Source: Heterostelium multicystogenum
Lineage: Eukaryota; Evosea; Eumycetozoa; Acytosteliales; Acytosteliaceae
Reading direction: 5' to 3'
DNA length: 53,182 nucleotides
NCBI GenBank assembly: GCA_003667245.1
Contig: RCNN01000224.1
Span: 1-53,182, forward strand
The translations under genes were made by a program, and so were the position numbers. This document shows positions 21,586 through 33,500 of the stretch, piece after piece (position 1 is the first letter of the stretch; each line of letters starts with the position of its first letter). The notes under the pieces are model-generated. The model ran no database searches. It saw only the letters and a program-made list of their open reading frames with translations, and was not told the origin of the DNA.

Positions 21586-23330
21586 TCTTTTCCTCTTTCT
21601 GCTAGTTATATTGATGTTGATATTACAAGTGCTAATGCTGCTGTTTGACAATTTACTTGTAATATTTTGAGTAAGATGTTGATGATGCTGCTGCTGTATC
21701 AAATCCTGTGGTTGCCTTTGAAGCTGCTGCTGTTGCTGCTTTTGGTGAGATGGAGGATATATTTTTGGTGATTTAGTTTAAAAATTAAAAAAAAATGGTA
21801 AGATGATGAAAGTAAAATTAAAATTAATTAAAATAACAAAAAAGTGTAAGTTTATTATATTTTAGATCGACATAAATTGGATTGAACTAATCAAATAAGA
21901 AATTTAGTTAATATAACTAATAGCTAATAGAATAGCGTGTGCAAAAAAAAAAAAACAATTGTAGTGTAGTGATTGATTGATTGTTTGTTGATTAATAATT
22001 TAGTAGTATCAAATAAAAATTATAATTATATTAAATTTATCTAAAAATTTGTTGTTTGTTTCGATAATACAAATAAACAGATAAAATATAATTTAATTAA
22101 TAATAATTGAAAAAAAATCAATAAAATTTAATTAAATCTTATCTTCTATTCCAACACCACAACAAAACAATCAACCAACCACCCTTGATTAAACAGTGTA
22201 CTCTATGTTATAAAGAAATTACATGATCTACTAAATATGGTAAAACTATTATTTTACCTTTTATGTATATATGTCATATCCTGTGATTCAATATTGTTCT
22301 GTGATGTGAGAATGAGCGAGAGAGCCAAGAAGAAAATACAAGATGATACACAGAGTGGAAAGACAGAAGAGTGTGTTGTGAATAAAAACAAAAATTGAAT
22401 CAAACAAAAAAATAGAGGGATAATATTGAGGTATAATAAACAAATGTCTGTGTATTTGATCTATAGTTTGCTTTGCTCTATGTATTGATAGTTCGCTATT
22501 AAAAAAATTATACAAGATATTATCGTTGTTGTTGTTTGCACCAACAATCAATCGTTGTCGACTTTTGAATTTTATCATTTTGATTTTGATCCGAATCAAT
22601 GCAAATGCAGAGTCAAAATGACTATAGCAGAATCACAGGAGGTAAATTAAGAATGTTAAGTAGAGAAAATGTTTGGAAGGTCACGTTTAATTAAACATTG
22701 TACAAAGGAATGTTGAAAGAATACTGAATAATTATTTGTAAATATAAACATCGATGTTACTAAAATATATAATAATAATAATAATATTATTATTATTGTT
22801 ATTGTTGTTGTTTGTATTGTCTAAATAGGAAGTAAGAGTTAATATATTTACCTTTGGTTCTGAGTTTTTTGACAAGCTTATGTGTATATAAATATTTAAA
22901 ATCTATTTATTGATTATTTAACTGAACATATCAATTAAATTAAAGTGAAGTGACCTTCTGTTTATAAATTTTTTGCAATTTATTTTATTTTATTTTTTTC
23001 TTTTTATTTACAATGTTTATAAATTTGGTTTGATCAAAAAAGGAAATCACTTCAACAGGAGGTTTGTTTTGGAATTTATATGCAGATCAGTTTAATGATC
23101 GCGACTATTGGAATCTCACCGAAATCTCGTTGTCAGCCTTCGTCGTTAGACGAAGTTGTTAGCTTATTTTAGTTAGACATTACATTTTCAATCAAAAATA
23201 GATAAATAATATTATTTTATCAATAATCATATAAAATAACAACAATAGTTGGTTGAAATTACATATTTAATTGTTTTGTTGTTGTTATTGGCTATGATTA
23301 CAAATTCACATCTATATTTATATGCTATTA
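21586..23330. other. Spacer between cdk5 and the roadblock-like gene
   Basis: About 1.7 kb. The first 190 bp next to cdk5 holds an in-frame Q-rich stretch (see findings). The rest is strongly AT-rich, with an AAT/ATT inverted run at about 22766-22800. A GC-richer island with a perfect hairpin lies at 23098-23165. No gene recognised. Confidence 0.5.
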
Positions 23331-24140
23331 TTATATCTTTGTGCTGTTTAGAAGATATAATAGTTCAGCGCAGACTGCTTTTACTTTATCGTCGGCTTGT
23401 TGAAAATTGAAATCTTTACCAGTATCGAAGTCCATATTCGTAAAAAATGCTAATATCTGTTGTAGTTAGTTATACAGTATATAATGTTGTTGTAGGATGA
23501 GTAGTAGGATAAGATAATGCGACGGGATAAAGAAAAAAGATAGGATAGGGTAAATTAGTATTTGGCTAATGACTTTAATAGGATGTAGGTGTTCGTTTGT
23601 ACTTACTGAATCACGAACTACATAAAAAGAAAACATATGATTATCACCACGAATGTGAATATGTTGAACCTCATCTTGATACTGCAAAGTTGCACCTAAA
23701 ATGTATATCAGATATATCATTAGGTTAGTTGCTGTCTCTGTTTTATGCTGTTGTCGATGATGACGTTATTGTTATTTACCAAAAGTAATTGCATATGTCT
23801 TTAGTTGATGAATAGTCATTGAGAGATCTTTTTCCTTTTCTTTCTCCTTTTGTGTTTGTGTGCCTGATGTTTCGACGCTAGATAAGATTACAATAAACAA
23901 CACATAAATGAATGATTCATTAATATTCAACTCTATCTATTTTTGTCAACCATTGTATATTATAGGAAAGGTATTAGTTATTTGGTAGAGTGTTGACACA
24001 TACATGATTTCACCATTTTTATCCATTATAATACAGTTTGTTGTTGTTGGGAAGAGTTGTTGTATTTCTTTTAGCTTCGATTGAACTTGTTTAAGTAACT
24101 TCGGTGCAATGGTTGCACTGCCTCTACTACAATTGGTCAT
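23331..24140 (-). CDS. Small roadblock/LC7-like protein, possibly LAMTOR-type
   Basis: Four exons (24140-24004, 23877-23780, 23695-23607, 23456-23331) with introns of 126, 84 and 150 nt, all GT-AG and in phase, give an intact 149-residue protein. The fold order is helix (LLKQVQSKLKEIQQLFP), strand hairpin (NCIIMDKNGEII), KEKEKEK insert, helix (MTIHQLKTYAITFGATLQ), strands (VQHIHIRGDNHMFSFYVVRD, LAFFTNMDF), C-terminal helix (DDKVKAVCAELLYLLNS). This is the roadblock/LC7 arrangement used by Ragulator subunits and related GTPase regulators. LAMTOR3 fits the spacing best, but I see no diagnostic residue, so the family is an inference. Its start is 77 bp from the divergent gene at 24218. Confidence 0.55.
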
Positions 24141-24217
24141 TTTATTCTACAAGTAATTAGGTATCTTTAATATTATCTGTAAATACTGAACCCTTTTTTT
24201 AAACTACTTCTTTTATT
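24141..24217. promoter_or_regulatory. 77-bp divergent promoter
   Basis: A 77-bp AT-rich gap with a T7 run separates the divergent start codons of the roadblock-like gene (minus) and the SHOC1-like gene (plus). Both promoters must share or overlap in this space. Confidence 0.5.
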
Positions 24218-27200
24218 ATGTTTTTTTTAAAAAATCGTGTCAATACTGTAAAAGACATTTTTAGCAAACTAAGCAAATATGAGGTAATTTCTGATGTCCA
24301 AGTTAAGTATCAAGTTGAAGGAACACCAACAACCACTACAACCAAGTTGTGGTATTCTCTTGCATTATTATTATTGTTGCTCATTCTATCTGTTATAAAA
24401 CATTTATCTAGTGTTATAACTAATAATATATATAGTTTGCATGAATAGAGATAGTAAATTTAAATCATCGTTTGTTGATGGCAAAGATATATATCTATAG
24501 ATAGTAGTAGCGGCAGTAGTAGCAGTAGTTGCGGTGGTGATGACAGTGTGTGTAGTGATTGTGGAGTTACTTCTATTAAAGCTAGAGATTTAAAAATTAA
24601 CAATAATGATAAAAGTAGAATTATAAATAATACCAATAATAATCAACTAAAATATCAAAAGTTACTTCCAATTACTAGACCAATGGGATTTAATAATAAT
24701 GTTACGACATCATCAACTATGACAGGAAGCAATATGTATCAACCTCCCATCCCAACTGATGACTCCGAGTTCAATTTTGATTTGGATGATCTTTCAGCAA
24801 CGAAATAGCATCCCAGAATACTTCTTTTGCTTTTTTCTCAGCTTTCAGAAGAAATGTACAACTCAGCATGTGAATTTAGTACTAATAATATGAGTTTGAA
24901 AGATAATGATTTTGATTTTGATTTTGGGGACAACTACTTGAATTTGTCCGACAGTTCCACAACAGAAGATTCTTATGGCAGTAAAGATGATTCTCCTCAA
25001 AAAACAATACCACCAATCGAAATTTAGTAAGTTAAATCTCATAATGTTTTATAATCAGTGATTAATTTAAAAAGGGTGAGCTGGATTTATTTATTGGTTC
25101 AATTTCCAAAAAACTATAGTAATGACAATAGTAAATCAATTGTCACTGGTTTTCAATCAATATTACCAAAACACCAATTTTACAATCATATACACCACAA
25201 TATTTCCAAAGAGTTATTAAAAGTAGATAGTTCACTATTAGTATTATCATCAAGTATTTCGCATATTCCAATTATTCTGCTTTATATTATCATCATATTA
25301 AACAACAACAACAAACACCCATTACTTTGGATCACGAAATCATTTAAAAACCAAAGACTTATAGAATCGATTGTAGAAAAAGAAAAGCTTCATGATTCAT
25401 TCCAAGCGATATCCAGTACAGATCAACAAATTAAATCGGATTCTAAATTTATATATATGAAGCAAGATATCTTCAAAAAGCAACTTGACCACAAAAAGTT
25501 GGAGCACCATTATATTTTTTTTGGATCATTACTAATTTTATTAATCTATAGACTCTTTATCAATCATTACTCTCATTTAATATATGATTTGAATAGCGAA
25601 CTAGATAACTATAAAGAGAATCAAAATGTTATAGAGCAAGCATTATCATCTGGTATCAAAACTCTTTTATTATCAAATATACAGCCCAAGGACTATGCTC
25701 AATTTTACAAAAATTTTAAAATCAATGTAAGTTGCTATTGATGGGTATTTGGAGATATTAACATTTTTAAAAGTATGTATTTAGTTATTATGAAAATGAA
25801 CAGCTCTTATTAAATTTTAAAACAGTCGTAAATGTAGAATTAAATTGTAAATTAACATTAAAGAAGTAATGTTATTGTAAATATTAATTTTTATTAGTTC
25901 CATTAAAGAAGTTGTTAAAGGATATATCCAATGTGATTATCGATAAATCATACATATTAAATTCAAAAAAATTGTTAGATTCTCCTTTATCACATAAATC
26001 CTTGCCCCAAAAGTATGTACTCTATTGTTATTTATACAACAAATAAATTAAAAAAATTATTTATTAGGATGATCCCAAATTCAGCTTCAAATGTTGAGAT
26101 ATACGACAACCTATTAACAGAAGTCCAATTTCTTAATAATCTATTTATATCAATTGTGAATAATGGGATTTTTCTAACAAACAAGTTTATTGAGAATTTA
26201 AGATATAAAAGGATGTCAGGTATGGATACATTATTGAATGGTTCTCAAAACTAATTAGGAATAAACATTTTATCATAGAGGAAACAAACAATATTATAGA
26301 TATAATTAGTTTTAATAGTTCAGAAATAGAAGCAGAAGTTATGAATGATCATCCAAAGTTTAATTATCTTTTCGAATTTATAGAAGATAGAGTTAAACTT
26401 TATATTGATGATCCATCTACATTTCTTAAAGTGCTCATTGTTGTCAAAGATATCAAATCCTCAAATCACATTGAAAAGCTACTTAGCAAGATAGAAGGAT
26501 TAAGACTTTATGTTCTTGAAAACAATGGCATTGAGTAAGTTGGACCATTTCAAGTCTATTGAAACAAATTTATTAATAAAATCTTAAGTGAGATTTGCTT
26601 CATAAGATCAAATTGTATAGTTTGGGCAATGGACGAAGTGTTAGAAATCAACGTTAACTGGAATAGCTTTTCTTTAATTATAGAGTTTGACATGTTTACT
26701 GATAAACAGAATCAATATCTCTCCACAAATTGTATACATAATCACGCAAAGTATGTATATTATTTTTACAATTCAAATTGGGTAATTCTAATTGTTTTGA
26801 TATTATAAAGATTATATAAAATTTTAGTTACCTCAAAATCAAATCCTATTACTTTTGGTGAAGAGAGAACTTTTATTGAAATACATAATCGGTTGAGAAA
26901 TTTAGAATTTGGCGATGAACACACCAATGATGTTTACCAACCAGTGAATTTAAAGAAACTTGTTCTTAGTGGGAGAATTGAAGGAATGAGAAAACAAATG
27001 GCCAATTTAAGTCATACAAATATTTATGAGGACCAATTTGACAATGATGCAATGGTACTTTCAGCTTTCATTCCAAATTACTATTATTGCTGGTGAAGCA
27101 CTTCTTGGGAAATATCAGCTAGTTCAATACCTTGAGAAAGAGTTTAATATCAACATTGTAGAGCGATCAATAGATGATGTCCACATTCTTTTAGATGAAT

Positions 27201-27996
27201 CAAATTGCATGCTAATACTGGATGATCTGTTAAACACTAACAGAGTAGAACTTATTAACTCTATTATTAGAATATCATTACAATTTTCTCATCTTTGGAT
27301 TATCATACAGGGAAGCGATAAACTGCTACAGTCCTTGCCTTCAAAAGAGATTATTAGAGAGTTATATGGGCTATTAAATTTTATAGATATTGAAACAACA
27401 TTTAGATATGCATTCTCTTATCAACAAACAGCTTTACTTATTCGAGAAATATGTGAAGACATTCCAAAAGGAAATAAGAGTTGGTCTTGTGTAAGATTTG
27501 AAGATATTACCTGTCGAATGAGCACCAATTTCTAACTATTTTTATTCAGCTTGAAGTATGGTCCAATAGGAAATGGCTTATTGAAAATGAATCAAACGTA
27601 AGTTGTTCAATCACTCAATGACAAATGATATATCTAAAAGTCTTTTAGCATGAACGATTTCTCTCTAGAGTTCCAGGATTCAATTCATATTCTGCTCAAC
27701 TGCTACTTACATGGACAAACTTATCATACGTCTTGAAATCCGATATTAGGACTCTTTCTAGTGAATTTAAATGGATCTCCTCCAAAGCATGGGTAAAAGA
27801 TATGATATTAAAGTTGTATTCATCAATATTAACTTTAAATTAGGGTTTTATTGAAAAGATATTAAATATTCCAAGAGAAAATGATGTCAAGGCACAACCA
27901 AAAAAACAAAAAACATCTAACAAATATCAGAGTGTAACTAGAAATGGAACTTTATTGCAACTTAAACAAACAAAAATCGATCAATACTTAAAGTAA
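24218..27996 (+). CDS. XPF-like protein resembling SHOC1/ZIP2
   Basis: Long multi-exon gene with several frame changes (e.g. the A6 run 25108-25113). The N-terminus (MFFLKNRVNTVKDIFSKLSK) leads to a disordered region with EFNFDLDDL and NDFDFDFGDNYLNL acidic motifs. The middle resembles the helicase-like half of XPF relatives: YIIEWFSKLIRNKHF, FLKVLIVVKDIKSSNHIEKL, and CIVWAMDEVLEINVNWNSFS followed by LIIEFD. The nuclease-like part reads YLEKEFNINIVERSIDDVHI, then CMLILDDLL and SHLWIIIQG, with no ERKxxxD active site. A helix-hairpin-helix segment follows: FLSRVPGFNSYSAQLLLTW. It ends QLKQTKIDQYLK. SHOC1/ZIP2 proteins bind meiotic recombination intermediates as ZMM factors. Short introns such as 25027-25074 and one ending just before DDPKFSF are visible; exon borders near 25727-26010 are uncertain, and so is the first exon up to about 24545. 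Other XPF relatives (FANCM/FAAP24) are the main alternative. Confidence 0.6.
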
Positions 27997-30638
27997 TATT
28001 CAAACAAACATTGCCTGTAATAATGTCTATCTAATTTCAGAACTTCAGAAATTGTTTGTTTTTATATATAAAAAAATGAGTGGCGCCAAAAAAATAAAAT
28101 TTTCAAATTTTCAAATTTTTTAACATTATGTCCGTTAAAAAATTCAATATTTTTTATTAAATTCATCTGGCTAAATTAGAAATTTTTTTCATTTGTGTTT
28201 GTCACAATTTATTCATTCGTTTCATTATTAATGAATAACAAACGATCATAATTAACAACAATTTTCAGCAATCAAGAGTACTTAATTTTTGAGATCTCCC
28301 TCCTATTTTTTTGGACATTCTGTATTTATTTCTTGCATTTCCAGTTTTATCCAAATTTTGGAAATAGTCCAAATCAATTATGATTGAGTGAACAAACCAA
28401 CTCCAGATTCACAAAACGACTAAATAGAGACAGCATTTCAAAAGCAATTTAGATCTATATATAGCTACCGGTCATTCTAGCGAAAAGGAACCAATTAATA
28501 ACAGTATATTTTACAAGTAGGTAAAATTGATTCTCTCTGCAACAAATTGATTTATTACAATAATTATCAGATAGTCAAACAACATCACATAATTTCATGA
28601 GCATGTAATGCTGTACTTGGTGTATATCTTTGTTTTTCATGTGTATTTGTATGATGAAAGGGTGTTCAACAACAACAAAGAAAAACAAAAAAATAAAAAA
28701 TAAAAATAAAATAAAATAAAAATCAATTTTTTTTTAAAATAATAATAAATGTTTGGAAGGTGAAGAAATGCCAAAACACCTTTTGTTCAAACAACAACAA
28801 TAACAACAATCAAATAATTAATAATACCTAAAGGAATCCAACAAGACCAACATCAACTACTGCTATTTGCTTGTGTCGTTCGTTCCACTAGTCATCAGCA
28901 TCACATCATCACTTGTAAAGCTAATTTCCAAACGGAAACACTTCAAACCAAGCAAGCGAAATCATAATATAACAACACTGGTTGTCGTCAACTGTTCTCA
29001 TTCTCCTCCTTTCCTTCCATCCTATCCAAACACTCATCATAGACTTGGTCTAATTATTAATTGTTGTTTAGTTAGTTAGCTTATCTCGTTTTGACTTGCC
29101 AGTACAATTGATCGTTATTCAAGTCAGCAGTCAGCCCATCAGTCAATCAGTCATTTTAGTACTGAGCCAACAAAGAATACAAAGGAATCTGTTCCGCGTA
29201 TCATATTAAATATTAAACAAAGGTTAGTATCAAAAACGAAACATCTACTCCTCACTTCACAGATATCAGCCTATATCCAGTTTTGTTTACAATACAATAT
29301 CATCTTTCATAGCTATCGATACTCTACAGAGTATCATTCACTATAGATATTCTTTACCTCAACCAAACCCAAACCAATCAATATAGTTTTCATCTATTTT
29401 GACTGGTGTGTTGCTTTTTCACAGTATACACACTACACCACATCTACAGATATTCTCAAGCTCAGTAGACTAGGCATCAGAGGATGTTCATACGATGCCA
29501 TTTGTTGATCTGAGGCAAAAGGAGTCAAGCTCATCGAGCTGCTCAGTTCCAACAATACCGTAAACGCCACTTGCCTAAAATTGCTAATTCATATTGTTGT
29601 TATTGTCAGTTAGTGCTTAAACTCACCGTTTTTATTTTTTGAAAATTTGAAAAAATTAACAAATCACACCACCACACTCACCTGTTAGAACCACACCTTT
29701 ATTTTTATCACAAGTTTTTTTTTAATTTTCAAATTAATAAAATGATATTCAGCAGCCATCATCAATATCAATCACCATCTTTATTGTGTTGTTTTGGGAT
29801 AATTGTGAGAGAATAAGTAGTAGAGGTAGAAACAGAAGTGTAGAGTCATATACACCAAAACTGCTCTGCTCATGATGTATCTTGGTCACTCAAACAAATA
29901 TGCAATATCAAATCATCAAACTAAAGATAAAACTACACATTTATCAATCAATCAATCAATTAATTTATCTGGATAATATAATATTATAGCCATTTATTTA
30001 CTATATAGTAATAATCATTAATGATAGTAATGATATTGGTATCGTGATACGATAGGTTAGATTTGGTTATTTGTTATTGTAAATGTTGTCTTTGGTTTGG
30101 TTTCTGTTGTTTCCTATGTTGTTGTTGTTGTTGTTGTTGTTGCTATTATGGAATATTAATATTTACTAGTTTGTTTAATATTTAATTCTTCAATTATAAT
30201 ATGAACAACAACAACACAGATATTTAAGAAAAATAAATTAATAATAATATGGTGCTGTTTCTGGTTGGGGGTGATTTCAAACTCTCTTTCTTGTTTTTGT
30301 TTGAAATTTGATTGATCAATTCTGCCAAAGTACTTCATCCTCATCCATCCACCTGACTGCCTGTCTTATTTGTTGTTGTATGTTTGCATGTTGTTGATGT
30401 CTGACTGGATGTGATTTAATAATAATAATAATTATAATAATTATAATTATAAATGTTAATTATCATTTAATGAAATAGAAGAAACAGTTGATTGTTTGAT
30501 CCTAACATCATAGATCTTTTCCTTCCACTCCAAAATTGAAAAATACCAGCAGCTATTATCACCTATATTATACTGGAATTCGCTTTGGTCAAAAGAATTG
30601 AGTTCTGGTATTGATCCCCTTAAGAAAAGTACTCCTAT
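27997..30638. promoter_or_regulatory. 2.6-kb spacer upstream of the Myb gene
   Basis: No supported gene. The stretch alternates A/T homopolymer with more mixed segments (28850-29500) that contain only short open frames without domains. It contains a (TTG)n run at 30117-30142 and (TAA)n at 30417-30432. The size is unusual for a compact dictyostelid genome and suggests a long regulatory region or a 5' untranslated region with introns for the Myb gene. Confidence 0.45.
30117..30142. repeat. GTT/TTG triplet microsatellite
   Basis: About eight to nine GTT units in a row in the spacer upstream of the Myb gene. Triplet repeats are typical of dictyostelid DNA. Confidence 0.8.
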
Positions 30639-33500
30639 ATGTTGGGAAGTGGTAGTAACACTTTAAGTAGGAGCAGTGGCCCTGCAACTAGTAGTGGAGG
30701 TGTCGCAACTCCAGCATCTTCATCTTCTGCAGCCGTTGCAACAAACTCCAATAGCTATCATTTCACTCCATTGACACCATCAAAGACAATGGTATTCAAT
30801 AACTCCACCAACAGCAACAATAACAGCAGTCTGAATGGAAGTGGAAGTGTTGGCAGCAATAGCAATGGTAGTTATCAAATGATGTTCTCGCCAACACTCA
30901 GCTCCTCCTCTAGCTCGGGTTCTTTGATGCTTTCAGACTCTGCCTCTAATTGGAACGATGGAAATCATCCTGACGATGATTTAGACGAAGATGAATATGA
31001 ATACGACGAGGATGATGACGATGATGTATCGTCCAACCTGTCGGCCTCAACAACAACCACCAATAGCAATGGTGGTTCTAAAAGCCAGCGCTCAACACAG
31101 TCAAAAACCAAAAGCCGAGGAAAATGGACACCAGAAGAAGATGAAATCCTGCGGAAGGCTGTTGTAGAGAACAATCACAAAAACTGGAAGAAAATAGCTG
31201 AGCAATTACCAGATCGTACTGATGTACAGTGCCACCATCGTTTTCAAAAGGTTCTACACCCGTCTCTAATCAAAGGTGCATGGACCAAAGAGGAGGATGA
31301 CAAGGTGAGAGAGCTGGTCGCAATCCATGGTGCCAAGAAATGGTCTGAGATTGCACTCCATCTCAAAGGACGTATGGGTAAGCAATGCCGTGAGCGTTGG
31401 CATAACCATCTAAATCCAAACATCAAACGTGATGCTTGGACTGAAGAAGAGGACAGAATAATCAAAGAAATGCACGATAGGTATGGAAATAAGTGGGCTG
31501 AAATCGCCAAATATCTTCCAGGCCGAACTGATAATGCAATCAAGAATCACTGGAATTCTTCAATGAAAAGAGTTACAACCAAGAAAGAGCCGAGTTTGAA
31601 GAAATCCACAAGTAGCGGGAGTAACCGAAAACGAAAATCCACCGAATCAAATGACAACACCACCTCAATCGCACCAGCCACCAATTTAAATAACAACAGT
31701 GACACCCATCATTATGAAAATTTGGCCTCACCATTCAAAGAAGCACCCAATCTTAATCTTAGTTTGGATGTACCTTCACTCCAGCAGTATATTACTGGAA
31801 TCAACTCCTCGCCAAAACAAAAAAGAGACGACCTCGCCAACCAAACCAACACCACCCAAGATCACTTTCAGAATATTATTACACCTATAAAACCATTTTC
31901 CAATCCCGGTAATATCAAAAAGAAGTCGAGAATCGAATTTTCACCTTCGGTAACTATCAGTTCGTGGCCTCACCTATGTTCTGTAACTAATTCTTCTTCC
32001 ATTCTATTTTAGAAACCAAATGATATATATTTAATTCAGAGCTACCTCTCCCAGATCTATTACTATTTTCTCCGATTCAAAAAGTAAATGATCGATCGAT
32101 TTTGGAGACTTCTGAGTTATCTCCACTCAAATCACCATTTCACAATACATTCTTTGATACTCCCTACAAAACACATCGTCTTACGATAACTACTTTGACT
32201 CGCCCTCCAAACCTTTCCATCCTTCTTTTAGTCCCTTTCAAAACACCTTCGCACTCACTTCCGTCATTCAATGTTTTATCACCATCACACAACAACCTTA
32301 ACAGTCCATTCTCACCCAACATCTTCAAAAACAACATCCATCCACCAAGTAGTTCCTCGTCATCCAACACAATTTTACCATCTAGCCCTTACCATTCGCT
32401 TTCAATGACAACATTCATGTCACCTTCCAAACAATATCAACAACAACAACAACAACAGCAACTACAGCAACCAACCACTACCACTACCACTACCACCACA
32501 ACCTCTATCATCTCACCACCATCCACTCAGTTTAGCTCACTCAGTGGCAAATTTGATTCATCCACAGCATAAGACCATTGGTATTCAACTTTCAAACAAG
32601 GGAATCGACAAGAACTCACTGAACACAAATTAACTCTAAACTGAAAGGAATTGACACATCTATCGACCAGAGCAATACCAGTGGTAACAATCTTTTTGTA
32701 CCTACTACACCATTCAAGGATCCAATTTCATCGTACACAAGCAGTCCTGGCTTCAACTTTATGTCAGCAACAGCTCATCACTCTCGACACCAGGTGCTAC
32801 ACGTGATAGATCAAGAATGTCTCAAAAATATCAACAACCTTTATTCCTTGATACCGATAATAATAACAATATAAATACAGCAACAACAACAGCAATAGCA
32901 ACAGCAACATTAATAATAACTTGAACAAGAAACCTTATCAACCACAACCAATAGTTTATAATAATCATAATAACCATAATAATAGTAGCTTTTGTTGTAC
33001 CAAATAATGAATCAACAACACCTGTAAACAAACAACAACCTCAATAGTAACAATAATAACAAGAATATGAATAATATATATAACGATCTTTAGCAACAAC
33101 TCCAGTGCCAATACAACTCTGAGTGATTGTTCATTCGAAGCACTTAGACTCTTGAAAGATAATTCTAAACATTCGATATTTACTAGGGCCAAGCAAATCC
33201 TTGAGCGATCTAACGATCAGACACTAAAGATATCGAATAACATTAGCATACACGATATTCAAGTGCCAACTTCACCATCACCTTCTTTATCCAACTATGT
33301 TTATATTCTTACACCCTCACTGATGCGAAAAGCCAATCCCTTCAATAGAAACCAAACAACAACAAACCACCTCAATCACACCCACCAACACCAACAGCAC
33401 CTCTGCATCCACAGTTTCCATCCATCAACAACAAGCAAACACCAACAGCTTCACATATAATCAGCCACCACTTCATCACACAAGTATAATCTCAACATAG
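30639..33500 (+). CDS. Three-repeat (R1R2R3) Myb transcription factor
   Basis: ATG at 30639. The first about 150 residues are S/N/T-rich with an acidic patch ([18 protein letters not shown]). Three complete Myb repeats follow at about residues 160-310. R1: [36 protein letters not shown]2: [36 protein letters not shown]3: [35 protein letters not shown]. This is the c-Myb/plant 3R-Myb type, a nuclear DNA-binding regulator. An intron (about 31955 to 32044) joins IEFSPS to [15 protein letters not shown]. The rest is S/P-rich with poly-Q (32437-32475) and a terminal motif, [13 protein letters not shown], that resembles the conserved C-terminal box of 3R-Mybs. Frame changes occur after about 32100, 32580 and 33360. 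The stop is at 33498-33500 in the Q/N/T-rich frame. Confidence 0.9.

Noticed and set aside
23098..23165. tRNA-like or selenocysteine-tRNA reading of the GC-rich island
   Set aside because: There is no GGTTCGANTCC-type B box; only a simple hairpin is supported.
26219..26258. Apparent 40-nt intron in the SHOC1-like gene (GTATGG...TTAG)
   Set aside because: Another frame reads through it as YGYIIEWFSKLIRNKHF, which is sensible coding sequence; a frame error explains it better than an intron.
28867..29079. 70-codon frame in the spacer upstream of Myb
   Set aside because: No domain, no codon bias typical of neighbours, no clear start context.
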